DNA of 7,632 nt from Bacteroidales bacterium (GTDB lineage: Bacteria > Bacteroidota > Bacteroidia > Bacteroidales > VadinHA17): NCBI GenBank assembly GCA_015486475.1, contig WFRO01000175.1, positions 1 to 7,632 on the forward strand, read 5' to 3'. Position numbers and translations under genes: made by a program. The notes beneath the pieces are model-generated. The model did no database searches, had not been told where the DNA came from, and was given only the letters and a program-made list of their open reading frames with translations. Positions 1 to 7,333 of the stretch are shown in pieces (the first letter of the stretch is position 1; every line of letters starts with the position of its first letter).

Positions 1-177
1 TATCCGCAGATAAAGATCACCCAGACGGATGAGCGGTTCACCTCATCTCTTGCACAGCAGGCTATTCTGGCGGGAGGGGTGCGGAAAGAGAAGCGTAAGG
101 ACAAGGCCCTGATCGACAAGGTGAGTGCCACGATCATCCTGCAGAGTTATATGGAACAGAAAAATATGGAAAGATGA
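1..177 (+). CDS. ruvX: RuvX/YqgF Holliday junction resolvase-like protein, 3' part only
   Basis: The frame is open from base 1 and gives the last 58 codons of a protein ending in TGA at 175-177. The fragment contains TDERFTS (residues 9-15), matching the conserved DER/T segment with a catalytic acid of the YqgF RNase H-like fold. It then has a basic stretch (RKEKRKDK, 28-35) and KALIDKVSATIILQSYM (35-51), matching the C-terminal helix with its conserved Asp (D39) and the ILQ-Y ending. The family is a pre-16S rRNA processing nuclease / putative Holliday junction resolvase of about 140 residues acting in the cytoplasm, so more than half is outside the window. The stop overlaps the def start (ATGA, 174-177), and ruvX-def is a common pair in Bacteroidota. 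The family call rests on motifs from memory of the alignment, but the neighbour supports it. Confidence 0.85.
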   Translation, partial: YPQIKITQTDERFTSSLAQQAILAGGVRKEKRKDKALIDKVSATIILQSYMEQKNMER

Positions 178-755
178 TCTATCCTGTAGTGGTTTACGGA
201 CATCCCGTATTGCGGAAAGTAGCCCGTGAGATCCCTGAAGGACAGGCCGGGCTGGGAGATTTTGTCCGGAATATGTTTGAGACGATGTACGATTCGGAAG
301 GGGTGGGCCTGGCAGCTCCCCAGGTGGGGCAGTCGGTGCGTCTTTTTGTGGTCGATGCTTCCCCTTTTGCCGAGGATGAGCCGGGTCTGGAAGATTTTAA
401 AAAGGTCTTTATCAACCCGGAGGTGCTGGAGCGTTCGGGAGAGCGTGTGCCTTTCAATGAAGGTTGTCTCAGCATCCCCAACATCAGGGAGGATGTGGTC
501 AGGGAAGAGAAAGTGGTTATCCGTTACCAGGACCTGCAGAGAGAGTGGCATGAAGAGGAATATGACGGCATCGCCTCCCGCGTCATCCAGCACGAATTTG
601 ACCATCTGGAGGGGATCCTCTTTACCGACCTGCTGCCGCCGCTGCGCCGGAAGCTGCTGGCCTCGCGCCTGAGAGCCATCAGCAAAGGCCGTTTTAAAGC
701 TTCCTATAAGACCATCCTGCCGGGTCAGAGAGTGCCGGAGATCCTGAAATTTTAA
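174..755 (+). CDS. def: Peptide deformylase
   Basis: This cytosolic metalloenzyme removes the formyl group from the N-terminal methionine of new proteins. All three family motifs are present in the 193-residue product: GVGLAAPQVG at 43-52 (motif 1), EGCLSIP at 96-102 (motif 2, Cys98 as metal ligand) and QHEFDHLEG at 139-147 (motif 3, His140 and His144 as metal ligands, Glu141 as catalytic acid). Length is normal for a bacterial type I/III-like deformylase. An insertion around residues 64-75 lengthens the loop before the INPE strand (80-83), as seen in many Bacteroidota enzymes. The ATG at 174 lies inside the ruvX stop (ATGA), which implies translational coupling, and the N-terminus (IYPVVVYGHPVLR) matches the usual family start. 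No fmt gene is adjacent in this window. The assignment is secure. Confidence 0.97.
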   Translation: MIYPVVVYGHPVLRKVAREIPEGQAGLGDFVRNMFETMYDSEGVGLAAPQVGQSVRLFVVDASPFAEDEPGLEDFKKVFINPEVLERSGERVPFNEGCLSIPNIREDVVREEKVVIRYQDLQREWHEEEYDGIASRVIQHEFDHLEGILFTDLLPPLRRKLLASRLRAISKGRFKASYKTILPGQRVPEILKF

Positions 756-775
756 TTCTCTCTGTCAGGAGAGAA
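756..775 (+). terminator. Short perfect hairpin just after def (possible weak terminator or processing site)
   Basis: TTCTCTC (756-762) and GAGAGAA (769-775) are perfect inverted repeats separated by a 6-base loop, starting directly after the def stop. The stem is only moderately GC-rich and no T-run follows immediately; the nearest T-tract is at 801-807. It is therefore not a textbook intrinsic terminator. It may attenuate the ruvX-def transcript or stabilise its 3' end. Confidence 0.3.
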
Positions 776-785
776 CTAGCGCCGC

Positions 786-816
786 TTGACCGGAACCTCC
801 TTTTTTTATATATTTC
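786..816 (+). promoter_or_regulatory. Possible Bacteroidota-type promoter for comEC
   Basis: TATATTTC at 809-816 matches TAnnTTTG except the last base (a G follows at 817). A TTG at 786-788 lies 20 bases upstream, the spacing expected for the -33/-7 elements of Bacteroidota housekeeping sigma factor. It sits in the only sizeable gap before comEC, after the def hairpin. The region is T/A rich, so a chance match is possible. Confidence 0.3.
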
Positions 817-837
817 GTTATCCGAAGGTATTCCATT

Positions 838-3015
838 ATGTCCCCGCCGGATAACATGAACATTCACCGGATCCCGTTTGTACGCCTGCTGCTGCCGTTC
901 CTGGCAGGGATCATCTTAGGGTTGACCCATATCATTTCGTCATGGGTTCCCCTTGCGTTCCTGATGTTTGCCGGCGGTGTTATGGCTTTCCTGGCCTTTG
1001 CTGCCCGGGATCCTTCGGTGAAATTCAGGCGTGGGTCGCCGGGCGGAGCCGGGATCCTGTTGATGTTCCTGGCTACAGGCTGGATGGCTGCCTTTCTGGC
1101 ACGAGAAGAAGTGGCAGCCAAAACCTCCCTGACGGGGCCTGCGATCATCCGGGGATATATTCTGCAGCCTGCAGCAGAACGCAGCAGGAGCCAAAAGGTG
1201 GTGATCGGCGTAGAAGCCGTCAGACAGGAGGGGAAATGGTACAGAGCCGGGGGGAAAGCCATTCTTTATTTCAGAAAAGATAGTCAGATAACAGAGGCCC
1301 GCACAGGTGATATGCTCTTTCTGCGTACCAGCCTGCGTAAAATTCCTTTTTATAATAATCCGGGGGAGTTCAATTACCGGCGTTACATGAACGACCGGGG
1401 TTTTTTCTGGGAGGGGTATGTAAATCAGGGTGCCTGGTACCGCCTGCCGGAAGAGGAGAAGAGGAGCCTGAAGGTGCTGGCCGGCAGGGTCAGGACTTCG
1501 CTGGTGCAGCTCCTGAAAGATCATGGCCTTTCCGGACAGCGCCTGGCGGTGGCGGCAGCCCTGCTGACCGGCGAACGGGAATATATCGACCGGGAGACAC
1601 GCTCCCTTTTCAGTGCCAGCGGCACCATGCACATCCTGGCGATCTCCGGCCTGCATGTGGGGATCATCTACCTGGTGCTGATGTGGCTTTTTCGTCCTGC
1701 AGCCAATGTGGAAGCCTTGAAATATCTTCGTTTCTTCGTTATACTCCTGGCCCTGTGGGGGTATGCTTTCCTGACGGGATTATCTCCTTCCGTGACCCGT
1801 GCGGCATTGATGTTCTCCCTTTTCCTGACGGCCGATGTCTTTCAGCGGGAAAGCGATCCGTACAATACACTGGCGGTGGCTGCTTTCCTCATGCTCATGA
1901 TCCATCCGTTGCTCGTGCGAGATGCCGCCTTTCAACTTTCTTATCTGGCGGTCCTGGGCATCGTGGCTTTCTATCGTCCTTTCACCCGGCCCCTCCTGAC
2001 AGGCCTGCCGGTGATCGACAAGGTATGGTCGCTGGTGGCCGTATCCCTGGCAGCACAGATAGCAACCTTCCCTTTAACTCTCCATTATTTCCATCGTCTT
2101 TCCCTGCTTTCTCCTCTGACCAATGTACTGGTCATTCCCCTGGTAACCCTTTTCATATACGGAGGGTTGCTTTTCTTTTTGCTGCATTCCCTTTCCTTTG
2201 TTGCTCTGCCCCTGTCCGTATTTCTGGACAAAACAGCAGGATTGTTATTACAGATCACGGCCCGGGCAGGCACCCTTCCGCATGCGCAGATCGCGCAGGC
2301 ATGGTTACGGCCTGCAGGTGTTGTATGGTTTTATTTGTTGATCCTGGCCGTTATCCTGCTCATCCGGCACAGGACCTCTCGTGCCCTTATTTTCCTGCAG
2401 GTCCTGCTCCTCCTGGGAGCCGGAGGCCTGTTGATGCGGGAGATGAAGACCCGCAGTACAGCCCGGCTGGTGGCATTCAATATACCGGGCCAGACATCAT
2501 TCCTTCTCAGCTATGGGGATCAGGGGGTGTTGGTAGATGAGGATGCCGGAAAAGCGAAATATTATACGGAAAATGCAGGGGATTATTTTGGGCAGAAAAA
2601 GATATACCACATCCCTGCATGTGAGCTGGCAGCAGCAGGATCTTACAGAGCGGACAGCATCCCTCCGGGCATCCTGCTGCGAGAGGGTTTTTTTGCCTCC
2701 GGTAGGATCAGCGGGTATTTCCTGACCGACAGTACGCTCAGGAACCTGCACGGGAAGGTGAAAGTGGATGAGCTGATCTTCTCAGGCAAAAAATGGTGGC
2801 TGGTGAAACGGCAGTTGGGATCGGTGGATCCCGGGCAGATCCTTCTGGGCCCTTCGGTATCAAATTATGCAGCACGACGGATCCGGGAGAGCTGCCCGGA
2901 AAGTACGATCCTGGAGGTGAGACGCTCGGGACCCTGTGTGTGCGAAGGCAGGAGCAGTAAAATAATACATAAATCATTTCCTTTGCTTTGCAATTTTTAT
3001 ACTTTTGCTCCCTGA
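838..3015 (+). CDS. comEC: ComEC/Rec2-family DNA-uptake channel, without a metallo-beta-lactamase domain
   Basis: ComEC is the inner-membrane protein thought to carry single-stranded DNA into the cytoplasm during natural transformation. The 725-residue product has two or three N-terminal hydrophobic segments (about 14-88) and a soluble OB-fold-like DUF4131 region (about 100-205) with the signature NPGEFNYRRYM (174-184). The polytopic Competence domain follows (about 230-510), with LLTGERE (242-248), ISGLH (269-273), GLSPSVTRAALM (314-325) and FQLSYLAVLGI (365-375). The C-terminal part (about 540-705) begins with a strand pattern like the start of the lactamase domain (GQTSFLLSYG, 551-560; VLVDED, 564-569) but has no HxHxDH anywhere, so the nuclease-type metal site is missing. 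This shorter form is usual in Bacteroidota. ATG 838 follows a weak GAAGG (824-828); Met7 at 856 is an alternative start. The last ~20 residues (from about 706) are encoded by AT-rich DNA that also looks like the trkA promoter. There is no other competence gene nearby. Confidence 0.93.
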   Translation: MSPPDNMNIHRIPFVRLLLPFLAGIILGLTHIISSWVPLAFLMFAGGVMAFLAFAARDPSVKFRRGSPGGAGILLMFLATGWMAAFLAREEVAAKTSLTGPAIIRGYILQPAAERSRSQKVVIGVEAVRQEGKWYRAGGKAILYFRKDSQITEARTGDMLFLRTSLRKIPFYNNPGEFNYRRYMNDRGFFWEGYVNQGAWYRLPEEEKRSLKVLAGRVRTSLVQLLKDHGLSGQRLAVAAALLTGEREYIDRETRSLFSASGTMHILAISGLHVGIIYLVLMWLFRPAANVEALKYLRFFVILLALWGYAFLTGLSPSVTRAALMFSLFLTADVFQRESDPYNTLAVAAFLMLMIHPLLVRDAAFQLSYLAVLGIVAFYRPFTRPLLTGLPVIDKVWSLVAVSLAAQIATFPLTLHYFHRLSLLSPLTNVLVIPLVTLFIYGGLLFFLLHSLSFVALPLSVFLDKTAGLLLQITARAGTLPHAQIAQAWLRPAGVVWFYLLILAVILLIRHRTSRALIFLQVLLLLGAGGLLMREMKTRSTARLVAFNIPGQTSFLLSYGDQGVLVDEDAGKAKYYTENAGDYFGQKKIYHIPACELAAAGSYRADSIPPGILLREGFFASGRISGYFLTDSTLRNLHGKVKVDELIFSGKKWWLVKRQLGSVDPGQILLGPSVSNYAARRIRESCPESTILEVRRSGPCVCEGRSSKIIHKSFPLLCNFYTFAP
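2977..3007 (+). promoter_or_regulatory. Probable Bacteroidota-type promoter for the trk cluster, inside the 3' end of comEC
   Basis: TACTTTTG at 3000-3007 is an exact match to the -7 element TAnnTTTG. Nineteen bases upstream, TTTC at 2977-2980 differs by one base from the -33 element TTTG. Transcription would begin around 3012-3016, at the comEC stop, leaving a leader of about 40 bases before the trkA ATG at 3055. The surrounding sequence (2957-3010) is much more AT-rich than the comEC body. This would let trkA-trkH1-trkH2 be expressed separately from comEC. Confidence 0.5.
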
Positions 3016-3054
3016 CTTTCAGCAAAACCAAAGTACCAGCCGAAGAAAACCGTA

Positions 3055-4395
3055 ATGAAAATAGTTATTGCCGGTGCCGGAGAGGTGGGAAAACACCTGG
3101 CCAAGATGTTGAGCCAGGAAAATCATGACATTGTAGTGATCGACTCGGAAGAGTCACGGGTGGAAGAGATCAACAACTCTTTCGACATCCTGACGATCAC
3201 CGGTTCGGCCACCTCCTTTGAGATCCTCCGGGAGGCCGAGGTGAAGGATGCCGACCTGTTCATTGCCGTTACCCACTATGAGGAGACCAATATCGTCTCT
3301 GCGATCCTGGGCAAGAGATTAGGCGCGAAGAAGACCATTGCCCGCGTGGACAATATGGAATATCTGATGCCCGTTTACCGCAACACCTTCGAGAGTCTGG
3401 GTATCGACTATCTGATCTATCCGGAGCTGATCGCTGCCCGGGAGATCATCTCCCTGATCCATCAGGCAGGCACAGCCGACTTTTATGATTTTACAGGGGG
3501 GAAACTCTCCCTTTATGTGCTCCGTCTCGATGAGGAATCGCCCATCATTGGCAATTCTTTGCTGGAGCTGAGCGATGAGGAGACTTCCACCATGTACCGG
3601 GCCATTGCTATAACACGTGATAACAAGACCATCATTCCGCGGGGTACGGACCGTTTCCGCCTCAACGATGTGGTGTATGTAGTCACCAACCAGCGGGGGA
3701 TGAAAGGCCTCTCCCGCTTCACCGGCAAGGAAGAGATCGAGGTGAACAACATCATGATCCTGGGGGGCAGCCGTATCGGTAAAAGGACGGCCGAGAATCT
3801 TGAGAAACAGTTCAATATCAAACTGATCGAGATCGATAAGGACAAGTGTACCGAACTGGCAGACTTCCTGGAAGACACGCTTGTCATCAACGGTGACGGC
3901 AGGGATATCGATCTGCTGGTGGCCGAAGGGTTGAAGACCATGGATGTCTTCATCGCCGTTACCGGTAACTCGGAGACCAATATCCTTTCCTGCCAGTTGG
4001 CTAAAAAAATGGGTGTGCCCAAGGTGATCGCAGAGGTGGAGAATATTGATTACATCCCGCTGGCTGAGAATATCGGGGTCGATTCGATCATCAACAAGAA
4101 ACTGATCACGGCGAGCCGTATCTTCCGTTTCACGACCCGTTCCGAGGTGTCGGCGATCAAATGCCTCACCGGCACCGATGCCGAAGTACTTGAGTATGTG
4201 GTGAAGAAAGGGGCAAAGATCACCTCTGCACCGCTGCGTGATCTCAATTTCCCGGAAGGAGCGATCGTGGGTGGGGTGATCCGCGGGAAGCAGAGCTTTA
4301 TCGCCAAAGGGGATACACGGATCAAACCCCACGACAGGGTAGTGGTCTTTACCCTTCCGGAAGCCAAGAGCAAAGTAGAGAAGTTTTTCAAATAA
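3055..4395 (+). CDS. trkA: TrkA, cytosolic regulatory subunit of Trk potassium uptake
   Basis: TrkA is a peripheral membrane protein that binds NAD(H)/nucleotides and gates the TrkH potassium pore. The 446-residue product has the full-length tandem architecture. RCK_N1 (about 1-120) has a Rossmann GAGEVG at 7-12 and the acidic residue Asp30 at the end of the second strand. RCK_C1 spans about 140-222. RCK_N2 (about 230-350) has GGSRIG at 237-242 and Asp261. RCK_C2 spans about 365-446. The halves also share an internal repeat, IAVTHYEETNI (70-80) against IAVTGNSETNI (300-310). The ATG at 3055 starts directly with the first beta strand (MKIVIAGAG), so the start is firm, although no good Shine-Dalgarno is present. 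A promoter-like site lies at 2977-3007. trkH follows after five bases, which supports one transcript and one complex. The second nucleotide site lacks the canonical GxGxxG second glycine (GGSRIG), as in many TrkA proteins. Confidence 0.96.
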   Translation: MKIVIAGAGEVGKHLAKMLSQENHDIVVIDSEESRVEEINNSFDILTITGSATSFEILREAEVKDADLFIAVTHYEETNIVSAILGKRLGAKKTIARVDNMEYLMPVYRNTFESLGIDYLIYPELIAAREIISLIHQAGTADFYDFTGGKLSLYVLRLDEESPIIGNSLLELSDEETSTMYRAIAITRDNKTIIPRGTDRFRLNDVVYVVTNQRGMKGLSRFTGKEEIEVNNIMILGGSRIGKRTAENLEKQFNIKLIEIDKDKCTELADFLEDTLVINGDGRDIDLLVAEGLKTMDVFIAVTGNSETNILSCQLAKKMGVPKVIAEVENIDYIPLAENIGVDSIINKKLITASRIFRFTTRSEVSAIKCLTGTDAEVLEYVVKKGAKITSAPLRDLNFPEGAIVGGVIRGKQSFIAKGDTRIKPHDRVVVFTLPEAKSKVEKFFK

Positions 4396-4400
4396 CGATC

Positions 4401-5849
4401 ATGCTGAACAGGCGTGTTATCCTGAATACCATTGGGATGTCGATCATCCTGGAGAGCGTCTTCATGCTCCTCCCGGTGCTCGTTTCTGTGATCTATGGAG
4501 AGCCGGATCTGCATGTCAACCTGATGACTTTCCTGATCACCTTGGGCGCGGGAGTGGTGATATGGGGGCTGGGAAGAGGCCATAACAGGGATGTGGGACG
4601 AAAAGATGCCTATTTCATTGTGCCGGTGGTGTGGATCGTTTTTTCTGCTTTCGGGGCCCTGCCTTATTATCTGGGCCATTATGTGCCTACTTACAGTGAT
4701 GCTTTTTTTGAAGCGATCTCAGGCTTTACCACCACCGGGGCTTCGGTCATCACCGATGTGGAAGCCCTGCCGCATGGCATTCTTTTCTGGCGCAGCCTGA
4801 CGCATCTGATCGGCGGGATGGGCATCCTGATCATGTTCATCGCGATCCTGCCTTTTCTGGGCGTGGGCGGCATGCAGCTCTTCCATGTGGAATCGGTAGG
4901 GCTGCAGAGCAACAAGCTGAGACCCCGTGTGCGGGAGACAGCCCGTATGCTGTGGGTGCTGTATATATCGCTGGTGGCGCTGGAGACGATCTTCCTCCTT
5001 GCCGGCGGCATGCCTCTCTTTGATGCACTATGTCACTCCTTCGGTACCATCGCCACCGGGGGCTTCTCCACAAAAAATGCCAGCATAGCCGCTTACTCTC
5101 CGTACATTCAATACGTGGTGCTGGTATTCATGATCCTCGCAGGCACCAATTTTACGCTTTTATTGCAATTTATCCGGGGACGGTTCAACAAACCCCTGAA
5201 TAACCCTGAATTTCGTTTTTACCTCACCATCCTGGGGGTGTCGGGTTTCATTATTACATTTTTCCTGGTGGCCTTCCAGCACCTTCCCTTGTCCAGGGCT
5301 TTCCGGGCAGGATTTTTCCAGGTGACCAGTATCCTTACCTGTACGGGTTTCTCCACGGCTGATTATATGCAGTGGACCCACCATGCCTGGTTCTTTATCT
5401 TCCTGCTGATGTTCGTGGGAGGCAGTTCAGGTTCTACGGCCGGTGGTATTAAGGTGGGGAGGCATCTTATGTTTATGAACAATCTGAAGGTCCAGTACCA
5501 GCGTCTGTTACATCCCCGGGCGGTCATCAATGTGCGTATTGGTGAGGAGAGTGTTACGCCGGAGCTGATGTCGCGTACCTTTGCTTTCTTCGTGCTGTAC
5601 ATCGTCACTTTTGCCGTAGGATCTCTCATCCTGGTGCTCAACGGACTGGATACGACCTCAGCCATGGGAGCCGCTGCCACCACCATGGGAGGTATAGGCC
5701 CGGGACTGGGCAGCGTGGGTCCGGCGTCCAACTTCGCCGCGATCTCCATCACCGGCAAATGGGTGCTCTCGGCACTGATGCTCCTGGGACGTCTCGAACT
5801 GTTCGCCGTGCTCATTCTTTTTACCCGTGCTTTTTGGAAAAACCGCTGA
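4401..5849 (+). CDS. trkH: TrkH potassium-uptake pore subunit, first copy (TrkH1)
   Basis: TrkH forms the membrane pore for K+ uptake and works as a dimer on a TrkA ring. The 482-residue product has the four-fold membrane-pore-membrane plan, with pore loops SGFTTTG (107-113), FGTIATGG (214-221), SILTCTG (310-316) and MGGIGPGLG (429-437). GGSSGSTAGG (340-349) fits the intramembrane gating loop, and GRLE (463-466) near the C-terminus is a family hallmark. Length is the usual ~480 residues. It starts five bases after trkA, without a Shine-Dalgarno, consistent with coupled translation. Two filter positions look unusual: the third loop has TCTG rather than the TTTG of its neighbour, and the fourth has Gly-Gly-Ile-Gly-Pro-Gly where the neighbour, and as I recall most TrkH, have an Asn before the GPG. 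Potassium rather than sodium selectivity is inferred from the family. Confidence 0.95.
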   Translation: MLNRRVILNTIGMSIILESVFMLLPVLVSVIYGEPDLHVNLMTFLITLGAGVVIWGLGRGHNRDVGRKDAYFIVPVVWIVFSAFGALPYYLGHYVPTYSDAFFEAISGFTTTGASVITDVEALPHGILFWRSLTHLIGGMGILIMFIAILPFLGVGGMQLFHVESVGLQSNKLRPRVRETARMLWVLYISLVALETIFLLAGGMPLFDALCHSFGTIATGGFSTKNASIAAYSPYIQYVVLVFMILAGTNFTLLLQFIRGRFNKPLNNPEFRFYLTILGVSGFIITFFLVAFQHLPLSRAFRAGFFQVTSILTCTGFSTADYMQWTHHAWFFIFLLMFVGGSSGSTAGGIKVGRHLMFMNNLKVQYQRLLHPRAVINVRIGEESVTPELMSRTFAFFVLYIVTFAVGSLILVLNGLDTTSAMGAAATTMGGIGPGLGSVGPASNFAAISITGKWVLSALMLLGRLELFAVLILFTRAFWKNR

Positions 5850-5865
5850 TCTGTCCTATCTTTTG
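5833..5865 (+). promoter_or_regulatory. Possible internal promoter ahead of the second trkH
   Basis: TTTG (5833-5836, in the last codons of trkH1) is followed 20 bases later by TATCTTTTG (5857-5865). This is the TAnnTTTG element with one extra base between TA and TTTG. The start of transcription would fall near 5872, leaving a leader of roughly a dozen bases before the GTG at 5885. The imperfect -7 element makes this weak; simple read-through from trkH1 is equally possible. Confidence 0.22.
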
Positions 5866-5884
5866 AGACACAAAAAAACAGCCC

Positions 5885-7333
5885 GTGATCAATAAAAGGA
5901 TCATCGTTTTTATCCTCGGCTTCCTGCTGATGCTCGAAAGCGCTTTTATGTTCCTCTCGTTCCTGGTCTCTCTGCTTTACCGGGAAGGAGATTCGCTGCC
6001 ATTGCTCTTCAGCAGCCTGATCACTTTCTTCTCGGGAGCATTGTTCTGGCTCATCAACAGACATCTCGACCGTGACTTCGGGAAAAGGGAGGGGTATATC
6101 ATCGTCAGCACCGTATGGATCGTCTTCTCCTTTTTCGGGACCCTCCCTTATCTCCTGTCAGGATCCATTCCCAATCTGACAGATGCTTTTTTTGAGACCA
6201 TGTCGGGGTTTACGACTACGGGATCCTCCATCCTCAACGACATCGAATCGCTGCCGCATGGTGTCCTCTTCTGGCGCAGCATCACCCAGTGGATGGGGGG
6301 TATGGGGATCATTGTCCTGTCACTGGCCATCCTTCCTTTTCTGGGGATAGGAGGGATGCAGCTCTTTGCTGCCGAGGTGCCGGGACCCACGCCCGATAAG
6401 TTCCATCCCCGTGTCAAGGAGACCGCCAAAAGACTCTGGGCCATCTATGTCATTTTCACCCTGGCTGAGGCGATCCTGCTCGTTGTGGGAGGGATGAAGC
6501 CTTTCGATGCGATATGTCACGCCTTCACCACCATGGCTACGGGAGGTTATTCCACTAAACAGGCCAGCATTGCCTACTGGAACTCGCCTTTCATTCAGTA
6601 TGTCATCATCCTTTTCATGTTCATCGCCGGGATGAACTTCACTCTCTCCTACTATGCTATGCACAGGCAGTTCCGCAAGGTATGGCGCAACGAAGAGTTC
6701 CGGTGGTACACCGGTTTTACGGCAGGTTTTGCGGGGGTGGTGGTGATCTTTCTCATCCTCATCCATCACCGCGGGGTGGAACAGGCCTTCCGCGAGGGGC
6801 TTTTCCAGGTGGTCTCCATCCTTACCACTACGGGCTATGTGACCACCGATTACCTGCAATGGGAACCTTTCCTGGCTGTGATCCTGCTGGTGCTCATGTT
6901 CTTCGGAGGTTCGGCAGGCTCCACGGGAGGAAGTATGAAGATCATGCGCATCGCCCTGCTGGTCAAGAACAGCCGGTATGAGCTGCGTCGTCTCATTCAT
7001 CCCAATGCCGTCATCCCGGTGCGTTTCAATCATCACAAGGTGTCATCACGCGTTCTCACCAATGTCCTGGCTTTTGCCGTTATTTATATTGCGGTCTTTG
7101 CTTTTGGAGTGATCGTTATCTCTGTGATGGAGCCTACGGTTGACTCGGCCGTCAGTGCTGTGGCCACCACCCTGGGGAATGTGGGACCGGGGCTGGGAAC
7201 GGTAGGCCCCATGGACAATTTCTACCATATCTCCGCTTTCGGGAAATGGTTCCTCTCTTTTCTGATGATGTTGGGGCGCCTGGAGCTTTTCACCGTTCTG
7301 ATCCTTTTCTCCCCGGCTTTCTGGAAGAAATGA
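5885..7333 (+). CDS. trkH: TrkH potassium-uptake pore subunit, second copy (TrkH2)
   Basis: This is a second full-length TrkH of 482 residues, the same length as the gene before it. Read by eye, about half of the residues are identical along the whole length, so the two are diverged tandem paralogues, not a recent duplication. Pore loops are SGFTTTG (107-113), TTMATGGYS (215-223), SILTTTG (311-317) and GNVGPGLG (431-438). The gating-loop motif GGSAGSTGGS lies at 341-350 and GRLE at 464-467. The filter residues fit the canonical pattern better than those of TrkH1. The start is GTG at 5885: from it MINKRI aligns residue for residue with MLNRRV of TrkH1, whereas the next in-frame ATG would remove part of the first membrane helix. 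There is no second trkA, so it presumably shares the upstream one. It lies 35 bases after trkH1, in a gap with a promoter-like sequence. Confidence 0.94.
   Translation: MINKRIIVFILGFLLMLESAFMFLSFLVSLLYREGDSLPLLFSSLITFFSGALFWLINRHLDRDFGKREGYIIVSTVWIVFSFFGTLPYLLSGSIPNLTDAFFETMSGFTTTGSSILNDIESLPHGVLFWRSITQWMGGMGIIVLSLAILPFLGIGGMQLFAAEVPGPTPDKFHPRVKETAKRLWAIYVIFTLAEAILLVVGGMKPFDAICHAFTTMATGGYSTKQASIAYWNSPFIQYVIILFMFIAGMNFTLSYYAMHRQFRKVWRNEEFRWYTGFTAGFAGVVVIFLILIHHRGVEQAFREGLFQVVSILTTTGYVTTDYLQWEPFLAVILLVLMFFGGSAGSTGGSMKIMRIALLVKNSRYELRRLIHPNAVIPVRFNHHKVSSRVLTNVLAFAVIYIAVFAFGVIVISVMEPTVDSAVSAVATTLGNVGPGLGTVGPMDNFYHISAFGKWFLSFLMMLGRLELFTVLILFSPAFWKK

Noticed and set aside
1683..2540. A 285-codon open frame on the plus strand in another frame within comEC
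   Set aside because: comEC motifs run straight through this region in the true frame. The alternative product is a Pro/Ser/Arg-rich shadow with no domain.
3016..3054. A riboswitch ahead of trkA, such as the cyclic-di-AMP type known from other potassium-uptake genes
   Set aside because: The gap is only 39 bases and the likely leader about 40 bases, far too short for such an element, and no pairing structure is evident.
3319..4332. A 337-codon open frame on the minus strand opposite trkA
   Set aside because: It lies wholly inside trkA, which is certain from its domains. The translation shows no recognisable domain and is rich in His/Asp/Gln as expected from antisense of a biased coding sequence.
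6320..7036. A 238-codon minus-strand frame opposite trkH2, and a similar one at 5363-6064
   Set aside because: These are shadows of the trkH genes. The 5363-6064 frame also spans the gap between two well-supported plus-strand genes, and both are His/Glu/Arg-rich with no membrane or enzyme motif.
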